From Pyropia haitanensis (taxonomy: Eukaryota > Rhodophyta > Bangiophyceae > Bangiales > Bangiaceae): a stretch of DNA of 64,000 bases. Shown here piece after piece: positions 41,043-50,465 of the stretch. The notes beneath the pieces were generated by a model that was given only the letters and a program-made list of their open reading frames with translations, was not told the DNA's origin and did no database searches. The number at the start of each line of letters is the position of its first letter. The stretch's first letter is position 1. The translations under genes were made by a program, and so were the position numbers. The stretch lies in the NCBI GenBank assembly GCA_008729055.1, contig SDUX01000009.1, forward strand, positions 566,806 to 630,805. Reading direction: 5' to 3'.

Positions 41043-44000
41043 GGGGAACTTCACCCGACGCCGACGCAGGGGCGGGTGAAGCTCTTACAACGCCCTCGAG
41101 GGGTGAGACCTCAAGGCAAGGCCCCCTCGCAGCGATACGACCCAAGTCGGATCGTATCTGTCTTGGTAGGGAGTAACTACCAAGTCGCAGCCAGACTTTG
41201 GCTGTATGATGGGTACGAGTTTGCTTCTCGTGTCATAGTCGACACGGGTTCGCCGGTATCCCTCATCAGGCAAGAGTTGTTGCCTGAGGGAGTCGAGGTG
41301 AGTCAAGTTGACCGCTCGACATGGCGTATGTTTGATGTCAATGGGGGACTCCTCCCCATTGTGGGTTCAATTGCATTGAGTGTATGCATTGGGTCATACC
41401 AGACTGAGGTGACCTTTGGGGTTGTACCACGCATGTCGGTCCCAGTACTCCTGGGTACCGACTACGTGGACACCCACGTACCCGATGTCCGGGGACCCGA
41501 AGGGTTTATTCGCATGCTCAATGGGGAAACTGTCCCCATCTTGCGTAAAGGGGCCACTGTCTCCCCGAAGACTCCCAAGCCACGGGAGAGTCCTCGTAAG
41601 ACAGATGGCAGCACTGAGTCGGTGCATGTGCTGAAGGGAGTGTGCATTCCTCCCCGGTCGAGGACGTATGTACAAGTTCGTACATCGTTTCAGGGAAACG
41701 GGTTTGTATTCCCCCTCGACAAGACATATGAGAAGCACCAGGTGCAAGTTGCACCTGGACCCATGACTTGTGGGACTGACCAGACCTGGGTCGTCGAGGT
41801 CCTCAATGTGTCGAAGACTCCTCGACGCATCCCCCGTGGGATGAAGATCGCGAGCATCTCCACCCACGAGGGGAATGTCACCGCTGTGACTCAACAGCAG
41901 TGGACGGCAATGGAGGAGAAGACTCCCTTTCCTCCTGACTCAAAGCCGTCGGCAGACTCGCCGACGGTGCACCGGGAAAATGTCCCGAAGTGCCTGCATG
42001 ATCGCTTGGATAAACTCATCCAAAAGCACCACAAGTTGTGGAATGGTGACCTTGGACTCATCAAGGCCACCGAACACAGAATCGTGTTGAAGCCTGGGGT
42101 CAAGCCAGTCCGCTTGAACCCCTACCGTATGGGCCCTGCCTCTCGGGAACTTACCCGGAAGCAGGTCCAACGGATGAAGGACCTTGGGGTTATTGAGCCC
42201 AGCTCAGGCGAGTGGGCCAGCCCCATAGTCCTGGTGCCCAAACCCGACGGCACCATGCGGTTTTGCATTGACTACCGCAAGTTGAATGAACGGACGGTAA
42301 AGGACAGTTACCCTTTACCCCGTATGGACGATTGCCTCGACTCACTTGGCGAGGCAAAGTTCTTCTCCACGTTGGACTGCAACGCGGGGTACTGGCAGAT
42401 CCCCATACGTAAGGACGATCGGCCACTCACGGCCTTCACGTGTCACTGTGGAGTTTATCAGTGCGTGAGGTTGCCGTTTGGGCTATGCAATGCACCTGCG
42501 ACTTTCCAGCGTGCTATTGACATGATACTTGCCGGAGTCAAATGGCAGTATGCCCTCGTCTATTTAGACGACATCATTGTGTTCTCCGGAACTGCCGAAG
42601 AACACTTGTCCCACTTGGACAATGTGTTCACCCTGCTGAGTAGGGCAGGAGTGACACTGAAGCCAGCCAAGTGCCACCTCTTCAGTAACGAGGTGGCCTA
42701 CCTAGGTCATGTGGTTCGACCAGGTAGCATCAGTGTCAACGAGAAAAACCTCGTGGCACTGCGTCGGGCGAGTTACCCCGTGACGCAGACACAGCTCAGG
42801 AGTTTTCTGGGCATGTGCAATGTGTACAGACGCTTCACGGCGAACTTTGCCAAAGTGTCTGCACCCTTGAACCGCTTGGTAAGTCCCAAGCGGCCCAAGC
42901 GCCTCGACCCTCCGACCCGAGAGGAGCGAGAAGCGTTTGAGAGGTTGAAAGAACTTCTTTGCAACCCGCCGGTGTTGGCCATCCCCAGACTCGGGGGCCA
43001 CTACATCATAGATGTGGACGCGAGTTACGACCAACTTGGTTGTTGCTTGCTCCAACAACAGACCACGGGCGAGTACCTGCCCGTGGGCTACTACAGTAAG
43101 GGCCTGTCCCCGGCACAGAAGAACTACACTGTGACGGAGCTGGAAGGCCTGGGCGTAGTATGGGCAGTCACCATGCTACGACCCTACATCGAAGGAGGGA
43201 GGTTCCTCGTTCGATGTGATCACCGAGCCCTGAAGTGGATACTTACCACTACAGCGTGCTCGAATAATCGACTCAATCGATGGCGACTTCGCCTCGCTGA
43301 GTTTGACTTCGACGTTGAGTACAAGTCGGGTCAAAAGCACGCGGTTGCGGACGCCATGTCTCGCATACCGACGGATGGGTACGACTCGGTACCCATCCCA
43401 GAGGAAATCCCTCATGTGGGAGTCACCACACGGTCAGGGTCAGTACTAGACCCGAGGCGGCCGGAGATGGCCCGCCTCCTACCCCTGCCTAAGGACAAAC
43501 TCGTCCAGGCACAAGAGTCTGACAAACTCTGTCAGCAACTCAAGAAGGAGTTGGACAGTCCCGAACCAACTCGGTTTTTCTTGAGTGAAGACGGCATTTT
43601 ATGCCGGCGGGGACATACCCAAGGAGAACAACAAGTTGTTGTTCCCGAGAGTCTGAGGAAGGACATCCTCCAACGGGAACACTCCTCACCATTGGGTGCC
43701 CACCCAGGGTCGACTAAGTTGTATCAGACCCTGAGGAAAAAATATTATTGGCCATCACTTGTGGCTGATGTGTATGGGCATGTGGCCTCGTGCGCGACTT
43801 GCGCACAGAACCGACTCATGGAGGCCAGGGAGACGTCCACTATGCGCCTCTTCCCTGCGACAGAGCCGTTCGCAGCGATTGCCGTGGACCTACTTGGTCC
43901 ACTGCCTCGGACACCAGAAGGGTATGAGTACCTTCTGGTGATGTGTGATCGCTTTACTAAGCTCACACGGGTGGCCCCACTCAAGGACACCACTGCCTTG

Positions 44001-44978
44001 GACGTCTTGAGCGAGTTGCTCGACGTCTGGATAGCCAGTTATGGTATCCCGGACTCTGTCCTTTCGGACAACGGACCGCAGTTCGCGTCCGTCCTATACC
44101 AGGGAGTCCTGAAGATGCTCGGGGTGGAAACAAACTACGCCACCCCGTACCACCCCCAGACTAATGGGCAGGTGGAGCGCTTCAATAAGACACTAGTGCG
44201 CCAGTTGCGTCACTATGTGCACGACCATGTAGTCACATGGGCGCGCTACGCGTCACTACTTGTGACAGCGTACAACTCCCAAGTGCACAGTAGCACGGGA
44301 GAGGCACCGTTTGCCTTTGTATGTCCACGGCGACTCAAGCCAGTGGCCATTGAACGCCTCACCCAGACTGAGGGTGACACGTCGACCCAAACTCCGGGTC
44401 AAGCTAAGGCCGCCCTCCTCCATAAATTGAAAGAGATGATACCCCTTGTCCAGAAGACCATGGACAAGGCGCAGGCGAGGTACAAAAAGAATTTCGACAT
44501 CCGAGTTCGGAGTCGACGTACCCCCCTCCGAGTTGGAGAATGGGTGTACGTGAATGCCCACGACAAACCGGGCGGGAAATTGGTCTTCAAGACTCTGGGA
44601 CCATATCAAATATTGAAGACGGATGGGCGTCGGTTGACCATCGAGAGTGACGATGGCATCCGTACTATCAATGGGAATCACGCAACTCGCGCTCCCGAAC
44701 CACCCGAGGGAGACCCAGCTTGGGCTCGGGCACTCAAGGCATGGCAAGTCCCAGCCTTGCCGTCAACTTCCAATAAGCCAATGGAAGCCGTGTTCGATAA
44801 ATTCGTCGGACACGGGTACGATGAATCGGGGCGACTCATGCTCCGTGTCAGATGGTTTGGGTATGGGTCGGACTCCGACACATGGGAATATGTGGAGGAC
44901 CTTCCAACTGAGAAGGTCCGTCGGTATTGCCACGTGGCAAAAATACCTATGAGGCGTCGCCCAACTCAGGCGACGTAG
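41013..44978 (+). CDS. pol: Pol polyprotein of the gypsy element (PR-RT-RNase H-IN-chromodomain)
   Basis: 1321 codons counted from 41013 (the frame is open from 40986 and is probably entered by -1 frameshifting, not by its own start). Protease active site DTG at 77-79. Reverse transcriptase, with the catalytic YLDD at 517-520. RNase H begins near IIDVDAS (about 667). Integrase: HHCC zinc finger at about 889-933 and catalytic D959, D1019, E1055 (D-x59-D-x35-E), with SDNGPQF and GQVERFNK around the last two. A chromodomain at about 1258-1308 (YDESGRLMLRVRWFGYG, then DTWEYVEDLP) would target insertion to marked chromatin. All catalytic residues are present. The product acts in virus-like particles and then the nucleus. 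Confidence 0.95.
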   Translation: MTPQTSAAGQGELHPTPTQGRVKLLQRPRGVRPQGKAPSQRYDPSRIVSVLVGSNYQVAARLWLYDGYEFASRVIVDTGSPVSLIRQELLPEGVEVSQVDRSTWRMFDVNGGLLPIVGSIALSVCIGSYQTEVTFGVVPRMSVPVLLGTDYVDTHVPDVRGPEGFIRMLNGETVPILRKGATVSPKTPKPRESPRKTDGSTESVHVLKGVCIPPRSRTYVQVRTSFQGNGFVFPLDKTYEKHQVQVAPGPMTCGTDQTWVVEVLNVSKTPRRIPRGMKIASISTHEGNVTAVTQQQWTAMEEKTPFPPDSKPSADSPTVHRENVPKCLHDRLDKLIQKHHKLWNGDLGLIKATEHRIVLKPGVKPVRLNPYRMGPASRELTRKQVQRMKDLGVIEPSSGEWASPIVLVPKPDGTMRFCIDYRKLNERTVKDSYPLPRMDDCLDSLGEAKFFSTLDCNAGYWQIPIRKDDRPLTAFTCHCGVYQCVRLPFGLCNAPATFQRAIDMILAGVKWQYALVYLDDIIVFSGTAEEHLSHLDNVFTLLSRAGVTLKPAKCHLFSNEVAYLGHVVRPGSISVNEKNLVALRRASYPVTQTQLRSFLGMCNVYRRFTANFAKVSAPLNRLVSPKRPKRLDPPTREEREAFERLKELLCNPPVLAIPRLGGHYIIDVDASYDQLGCCLLQQQTTGEYLPVGYYSKGLSPAQKNYTVTELEGLGVVWAVTMLRPYIEGGRFLVRCDHRALKWILTTTACSNNRLNRWRLRLAEFDFDVEYKSGQKHAVADAMSRIPTDGYDSVPIPEEIPHVGVTTRSGSVLDPRRPEMARLLPLPKDKLVQAQESDKLCQQLKKELDSPEPTRFFLSEDGILCRRGHTQGEQQVVVPESLRKDILQREHSSPLGAHPGSTKLYQTLRKKYYWPSLVADVYGHVASCATCAQNRLMEARETSTMRLFPATEPFAAIAVDLLGPLPRTPEGYEYLLVMCDRFTKLTRVAPLKDTTALDVLSELLDVWIASYGIPDSVLSDNGPQFASVLYQGVLKMLGVETNYATPYHPQTNGQVERFNKTLVRQLRHYVHDHVVTWARYASLLVTAYNSQVHSSTGEAPFAFVCPRRLKPVAIERLTQTEGDTSTQTPGQAKAALLHKLKEMIPLVQKTMDKAQARYKKNFDIRVRSRRTPLRVGEWVYVNAHDKPGGKLVFKTLGPYQILKTDGRRLTIESDDGIRTINGNHATRAPEPPEGDPAWARALKAWQVPALPSTSNKPMEAVFDKFVGHGYDESGRLMLRVRWFGYGSDSDTWEYVEDLPTEKVRRYCHVAKIPMRRRPTQAT

Positions 44979-45349
44979 CCAGAGGTACGTCACCCCCACC
45001 CCAAAGTCGGGGAGGGGGATGACTCCCCCCACTGAGTCAAGTAGGGGGGAGGTGTCACAGTCGATACCAACAAAACAAAATTCTTCTTGATCATTGAGGG
45101 GGGGGACACGACCCACGCCCCCGCCGACATCTTGACCAACTTGGTGATGTAGAGCTCTGGAGGGGGGACACGACCCACGCCCCCCGTCACCACCCCTTGA
45201 CCGACTTGGCGAGGGCGAGCTCCTCGGGAAGTGGGACGACTCCACCCACGACCCGTAACACCTCCCCCGACTCAAGCACATAAAAAGACAAAAGAAAAAA
45301 AAAAATAATAATAAAAATGGGGGGGGGGGGGAACCGACTCGCGTCACCC

Positions 45350-45680
45350 CCACCGACGGCCGCCCGACCCAGGGGCGGAAGAGAAAGCAGCACCCCCACG
45401 GACAGCCGCCCGACACAGAGGCGGACAGGGACGACACACGCCCCGCCGACGAGCGCCCGACCCACGGGAGGAAGAGGGACACACCACCCCGACCGCCGGC
45501 CACCCGACACACGGGAGGAAGAGGAAGGCGCACCACCCGCCGACGGACGCACGACCCCGCAGAGGGAGGAAGGGAAGACCCACACCCGACCGAAAGGGGG
45601 AGCACGCGCCCGACACAGGGGCCGGGAAGGGCGGAGCAGCGCCCCGACCGCCACCCCGCACCCCAGACACCAAGGGGGGA
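45350..45680. repeat. Imperfect tandem repeats of about 48 bp inside the gypsy 3' region
   Basis: A unit built on gccgcccgaccca-gggaggaagag recurs about six times with base changes and small indels. It lies between pol and the 3' LTR. On the minus strand it keeps an ORF open (a VGRPSVG-like repeated peptide), which is probably incidental. Confidence 0.6.
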
Positions 45681-45930
45681 AAGGGGAAAGAAAAGGGGAG
45701 AAGCGCCCCGACCGGACGGCCCCGGGGGAAAACTCTCGCCCCGGGGGAAGCGTCACCCCGACCTGGGGTGAGGCGACGGATATGGGGGCGGAGTGGCAAC
45801 TCACCCCCCGCCCCCCCCGGCACCTGAGGAGCCCGAGCCCAGTTGGCTCGGTGCCCCGCTGGAGATACTCCTCCTGCGTGTCCCTGGAAACTCCCAGGAA
45901 CAGCAACAGGAGGAGGTGCCCGTTATGTGC

Positions 45931-46058
45931 GAGGTGTGCCGAGTGGGCACACCCCGCACCCTGCACGAGGTGTGCCGAGTGAGCACACCCCGCGCCCCGC
46001 GTGCGGCGTACCCAGGCGGCACGCCACGCCCCGCACCCGGCGTGCCAAAGCGGCACGC
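45931..46058. repeat. 36-bp direct repeats inside the gypsy 3' region
   Basis: gaggtgtgccgagtg recurs at 45931 and 45967, followed by two shorter diverged units with gg-cgtgcc and ggcacgcca inverted words. They could fold into small hairpins. Confidence 0.6.
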
Positions 46059-46445
46059 CAGGCCCTCGGAGGGAGGGGGGGTGATGAGTCACCACGCCCC
46101 ACCCCTCGCGGGAGGTTATGTGGAAGGGGGGGGGGGTGCGGGCGGACACTGCACTAGCCCCCCCCCCTGACACGGCCCACGCGACCCGGGCCACGAGATG
46201 TGCTCGACCGCCCCGGGCGCGGGCGGGCCCGCGCGACACGAGTTTGTGGGCGCGGCGCCCCTGGCCCCTACGTGTCCCTCACGACACTGGGCCAGATCTT
46301 TCCGTCCACCCAATGAGGTGCGAGCTTCACGAGTTGTGATTCTCGTATCCTTAGCCCCCCTACCTGGGGAGATGCAATCTCGCCACCCCCAGGGAGATCT
46401 GCAAGTGGCAGATGATTGGACGTCCGCCGGGACGGCTGGACTGTT

Positions 46446-46458
46446 GAGGAGGGGGAAA
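46446..46458 (+). promoter_or_regulatory. Polypurine tract for plus-strand priming
   Basis: GAGGAGGGGGAAA ends directly before the 3' LTR TG. This is the expected position and composition. Confidence 0.85.
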
Positions 46459-46979
46459 TGTGACAAACCCCGAATCTGGGTTTGAATATTCGGAGCAAGT
46501 GGCTCAGAATTGAGATTGGATTTCACCCGACCCATGAGTGAAATATTCCGATTTCAGCTCGAAGTTCCGACTGGGACTTTCGGCACCCCATTTGCAGAGT
46601 ATTGCAGTGGTTCGTATCTTGGGGATTTTTGCGCGGGAGCCAGACGGATTTCTACGCTTGCTTGCTTTGATTGTGGAGCCTTTTTATTGGGTGGTCTGAG
46701 TGTTCATTTTTTGCGTGTTTTACGAGGGGTGTGCGCGCGCATGCGTGCACACGAGGGTTTATATGCGCGGGACAGCAAGGCGGGGAGGGCCCCCCTTGGC
46801 TGCCAAGTAAACTCCGTCTGGCTCCGACACATCTTGTTCGTGCCTTGGCGAGTCGGCCACTCGTCACACGCACGTCGCGTGTTGGTGTTGCACGGGTTGC
46901 TTCCGGTGTTCCAAGTTGGGACCCGAGCGTGCGTGTTCCGCCCCCACAAGTTGTGGGTAGGCGTAGCCGTACTGCTACA
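46459..46979 (+). repeat. 3' LTR of the gypsy element
   Basis: Same length as the 5' LTR with six substitutions (two of them in the tttttgcgtgttttacg segment). It begins tgtgacaaac and ends actgctaca. Confidence 0.95.
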
Positions 46980-47112
46980 GCGCGCAGGGGGTGCGCGTGC
47001 TATCTACAGTAGAGACTTTCAGCAACGCAAATTCCCATACGGTTTCCCGTAGGATGTCCGTGACGTGGTGCTTCAGTGGCACACGGCTACGAGACGGGAA
47101 AGCGCACCCTTA

Positions 47113-47700
47113 GGGCACAGTCACCAATGTCGACTAACGGCCTTAAGTAAATGATTTTAGAGCGCCACGTGAGCGACGTGTAGGCCCCTGAGTGGTCCGA
47201 CTATCGTCGTACTAACGGAATAGTCGACAGGGAAGGACTTGAGGCCGACACGGGGGCTACCAACGGGCGACCTTGGAACACAAAGCACAGCTTGTCCTCT
47301 CCAAATCCCACAAACGTATCAGTTGTGGGTGTTCACATTTGGTCGAAGAGCTCTACTCCAGCGCTGCGAAACGGAGACTCCACGTGGCATACTATTGGCC
47401 AATGAAAGGCCTGAGATCGGTTAGTTCTGGGACTATCGCGATACTAAAGGGGGTCCTTTTAGTACCGCGATAGTCCCAGGATTATCGGACCCTGGGGTAT
47501 TTCACATTTTTGAGAAGGAGCTGATCCCGCAGTTAATACAACTCTACTGTCGCACCTTCCTGCGTTTCAGGCCTTGGATAGTCCGTTGACATTGCGGAAC
47601 AGCCCGATTTGCGCCACGTTTTGTCACAGACGCCACGTATCGCTGACATGGCACAAATTCGGGCCAATATGGTCGTTAGTCGACATTGGTGGCTGTGCCT
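47113..47700. mobile_element. TIR element, compact copy of the 3138-4274 family
   Basis: 588 bp. The left end gggcacagtcaccaatgtcg pairs with the right end, which is its reverse complement with a few changes (the outermost base is altered). It is flanked by tta and tca. It is collinear with 3138-4274 but lacks the nested 565-bp insertion and keeps the full central hairpin. Confidence 0.75.
47427..47479. repeat. Central hairpin of the 47113 TIR element
   Basis: Arms ctgggactatcgcgatacta and tagtaccgcgatagtcccag are inverted repeats with one mismatch, closed by a loop around ggggtcc. The ACTATCGC core recalls the CTATCGC of the hairpin at 23987. Confidence 0.75.
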
Positions 47701-47943
47701 TCAGACATTCAGATAAGAAACCTTTTCTAGTGTGTCATTAGAGAATTTTGACAGTTGCATCTTTCAGTATTTTCTCAGTGTTTGTTCACTATCTCGCTGC
47801 AATGAGATGGGCCATAGTGAGGACATGGACAGACGTGTGGCCGGGTCAGCACCGCCGTTGGCATCATCCACGCGGGGCGCGGCACCGCAGTCGCCGTCAC
47901 TGTCGGCCTTTTCATCAGTCGCTCCCCTCGGTTCTCTGGCCGC

Positions 47944-48464
47944 TGTGACAGACCCCGCACCTGGATTTGAATATTCGGAGCAAGTGGCTCAGAATTGAGA
48001 TTGGATTTCACCCGACCCATGAGTGAAATATTCCGATTTCAGCTCGAAATTCCGACTGGGACTTTCGGCACCCCATTTGCAGAGTATTGCAGTGGTTCGT
48101 ATCTTGGGGATTTTTGCGCGGGAGCCAGACGGATTTCTACGCTTGCTTGCTTTGATTGTGGAGCCTTTATATTGGGTGGTCTGAGTGTTCATTTTGTGCG
48201 TGTTTTGCGAGGGGTGTGCGCGCGCATGCGTGCACACGAGGGTTTATATGCGCGGGACAGCAAGGCGGGGAGGGCCCCCCTTGGCTGCCCAGTAAACTCC
48301 GTCTGGCTCCGACACATCTGGTTCGTGCCTTGGCGAGTCGGCCACTCGTCACACGCAAGTCGCGTGTTGGTGTTGCACGGGTTGCTTCCGGTGTTCCAAG
48401 TTGGGACCCGAGCGTGCGTGTTCCGCCCCCACAAGTTTTGGGTCGGCGTAGCCGTACTGCTACA
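47944..48464 (+). repeat. Solo gypsy LTR with perfect 5-bp target duplication
   Basis: 521 bp, same ends as the full element's LTRs. GCCGC lies on both sides (47939-47943 and 48465-48469). About ten substitutions separate it from the 5' LTR, several of them clustered in the first 30 bases. It marks LTR-LTR recombination of an older insertion. Confidence 0.95.
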
Positions 48465-50465
48465 GCCGCAAAGGGCGGGCCGTCGCCGGCTGGGCGGTTT
48501 CTCATGTGGACCAGTGAGGGGCCTCTCGTGACAAGTGCGACCGCCACGCCTGCCGCACTACGATCCGTACCGGCTGCCACAGACTCTCTGGCGTACGGTC
48601 GGAGATAGTTTATGACTACAGCGAGAATGCACCCCTCGTTGGGACCGGGGCAATGCCAGGCCAGGAAATAATAACACGACCCAAAGCCCTCTTGACCAGA
48701 TGCCCCTGGGTTTGCAGCTCGCAGTCAGATGCAAAGTTAAATCGGTACGCCTGCAACAGGGACGCTGGCTGCACCGCGGTACGCACGCTCAAAGATACAC
48801 CTCTGGAACCTCCACCTGGACCAGTGCCGTGGTTGGCGCGGTTGGAATACGGTACCGACACAAGCCGCTGGGACATGTGCTTGCGTACCGACCGCAAGAT
48901 GTCAAGCGACATGCAGCCGTTACTCGCGTCGCCGCCATCCGAGGTCACAAAAGATGCGCCTTGAACGGCGTCGAGAGCCTTCGGAACTTGCTCGCCGCGC
49001 ACGAATGACAACGAGTAGGCATACAGAGGCACTTCCGCCTTGGAAGTCCTGGTGAGGACGCCATCAACGCGCGGACGCCTCTACACAGCCGCGTCCATGT
49101 GCATCGGCAACGCTATTGCCAGGACAAGTCCCACGTTTGGCAGCTCTGCAAGACGGGACACGTCCGCGGACCAGTGGTCCAGAGCCTGCGACGGACGTAG
49201 AGCCGCTTGGCGTGGCACACCACCACAAGCAGCACAGCCGTCTACCGAGTTCTGCTGTCGTGTCGCGTGGCCAACCGTCTTGGCCCGTTTGCGAGGTCCG
49301 TCGCTTCCCGTCGTGCTTGTGTCCGTACCCAGGCATTTGTTCGCACCAAGACGAGCAGACGCCTTCGACGCCTTCTCGTTGCCGTGGTCGTTATTCTTGT
49401 AGGCGATCGGCGTTGCCTTCAACAGCACGGTTGCAAGTCCTCAACGAGACCGGCTTCAAGACTGCCAGGGAACCAGGTCGAAGAGGTGTCCCACTGGAAA
49501 ATTATGGACATAGGCTTCCTGTCCGACGCGCCGGCCCTGGCGTACTTGATGACACATTCCCGTGCCCGGAACTTACTGCTGACGCCCTCGCGCGCGACAC
49601 TGGCCGCGATGGTTTTCCGGTCGCTCAAGGAGAGACCATCAGGCACCGTGTTAGCTCCTGGGTGCATGTCAGCCCGCTGTCGCAATGACAACCTGCGAGC
49701 AATCCATTGGACCCTTGCGCTGTCCCAGTTCACGCGCGTTCTCAAAAGACCTTCTTGGAGATAGTGATAAAATTGTGAAAAAATTCTAAGTCTTGAGTCG
49801 CCAAAACTCTCCATCATTTGTTGACCCAAGAACGTAGTTGAGTGGGGCTTGTGTCAGGCAAAGAGCCAGTGCGCGACGTACGCAGCTTGTTTGCCCCTGT
49901 CTGCGGGGTGGAACGCATCTCTCGATCGCCGCCGTTGCCAGCGATCCTCCCGTTCTTCCACAAGACACCCCCCACCCCGCTGTACGTCGCGTCCTGCCTC
50001 ACACGCTCACCTCCTCGCCTCTCGCTGTCGCCAGCACCTCTCGCCAACCGATCCCCCCTTTTCTCGTCCCTCCATTTCCTATCCTCCCAAGCTGGCACGA
50101 GGGGGGGGTCTTGCTGTTTTTATCTGTTGCCTGACGACCGTGCAGCGCGGACGAGCGATTTCGGGGTGCCAACCCGCAAGCGACAGCTGCACCCTTCAGC
50201 GCTTGTTGGGAACGGCACCGTCAGAAACGCAGCCATGATGACACACGTGGCACTTCAATACATATTCAAGATACGGGAGTCCTCTTTGACATATGACGTA
50301 AAGCTCCCCAGAACGTCGAAATAAAGGACCTGTCCTTATCACTTAACCTCATCGTGGCGACTCGTGGCACACGTGGCGGAGGTGTAAGGTAATCGTATGG
50401 GAATCCTAGGTGCTGAAAGTCTCTAATACTCGTCTCTGGTAGAAACGAGGAAGGTCAAGCGCCCA
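48465..50465. other. 2 kb with no recognised gene, possibly a decayed element
   Basis: Three consecutive minus-strand ORFs (49829-49419, 49428-49081, 49032-48616) have normal-complexity translations, for example SLSDRKTIAASVAREGV and ALDAVQGASFVTSDGGDASN. They may be exons or fragments of one broken gene read right to left. No motif I know is visible. From 49840 to 50330 nothing is seen. Confidence 0.3.

Larger units (their letters stand above)
38410..46979 (+). mobile_element. Apparently intact Ty3/gypsy chromovirus, 8570 bp
   Basis: Complete LTR retrotransposon: 521-bp 5' LTR, primer-binding site, gag, pol (protease, reverse transcriptase, RNase H, integrase, chromodomain), polypurine tract and 521-bp 3' LTR. 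The LTRs differ at 6 of 521 positions. The flanks are gcgcg (38405-38409) and gcgca (46980-46984), a 5-bp duplication with one mismatch. The order RT-RNase H-integrase-chromodomain defines the chromovirus branch of Ty3/gypsy. No stop or frameshift interrupts either ORF, so the element may be active. About 1.48 kb of repeat-rich noncoding DNA lies between pol and the 3' LTR. Confidence 0.95.

Noticed and set aside
45187..46239. 350-aa antisense ORF in the gypsy 3' region
   Set aside because: It follows the tandem repeats, has no motif, and its peptide repeats mirror the DNA repeats. Kept only as a note in the findings.
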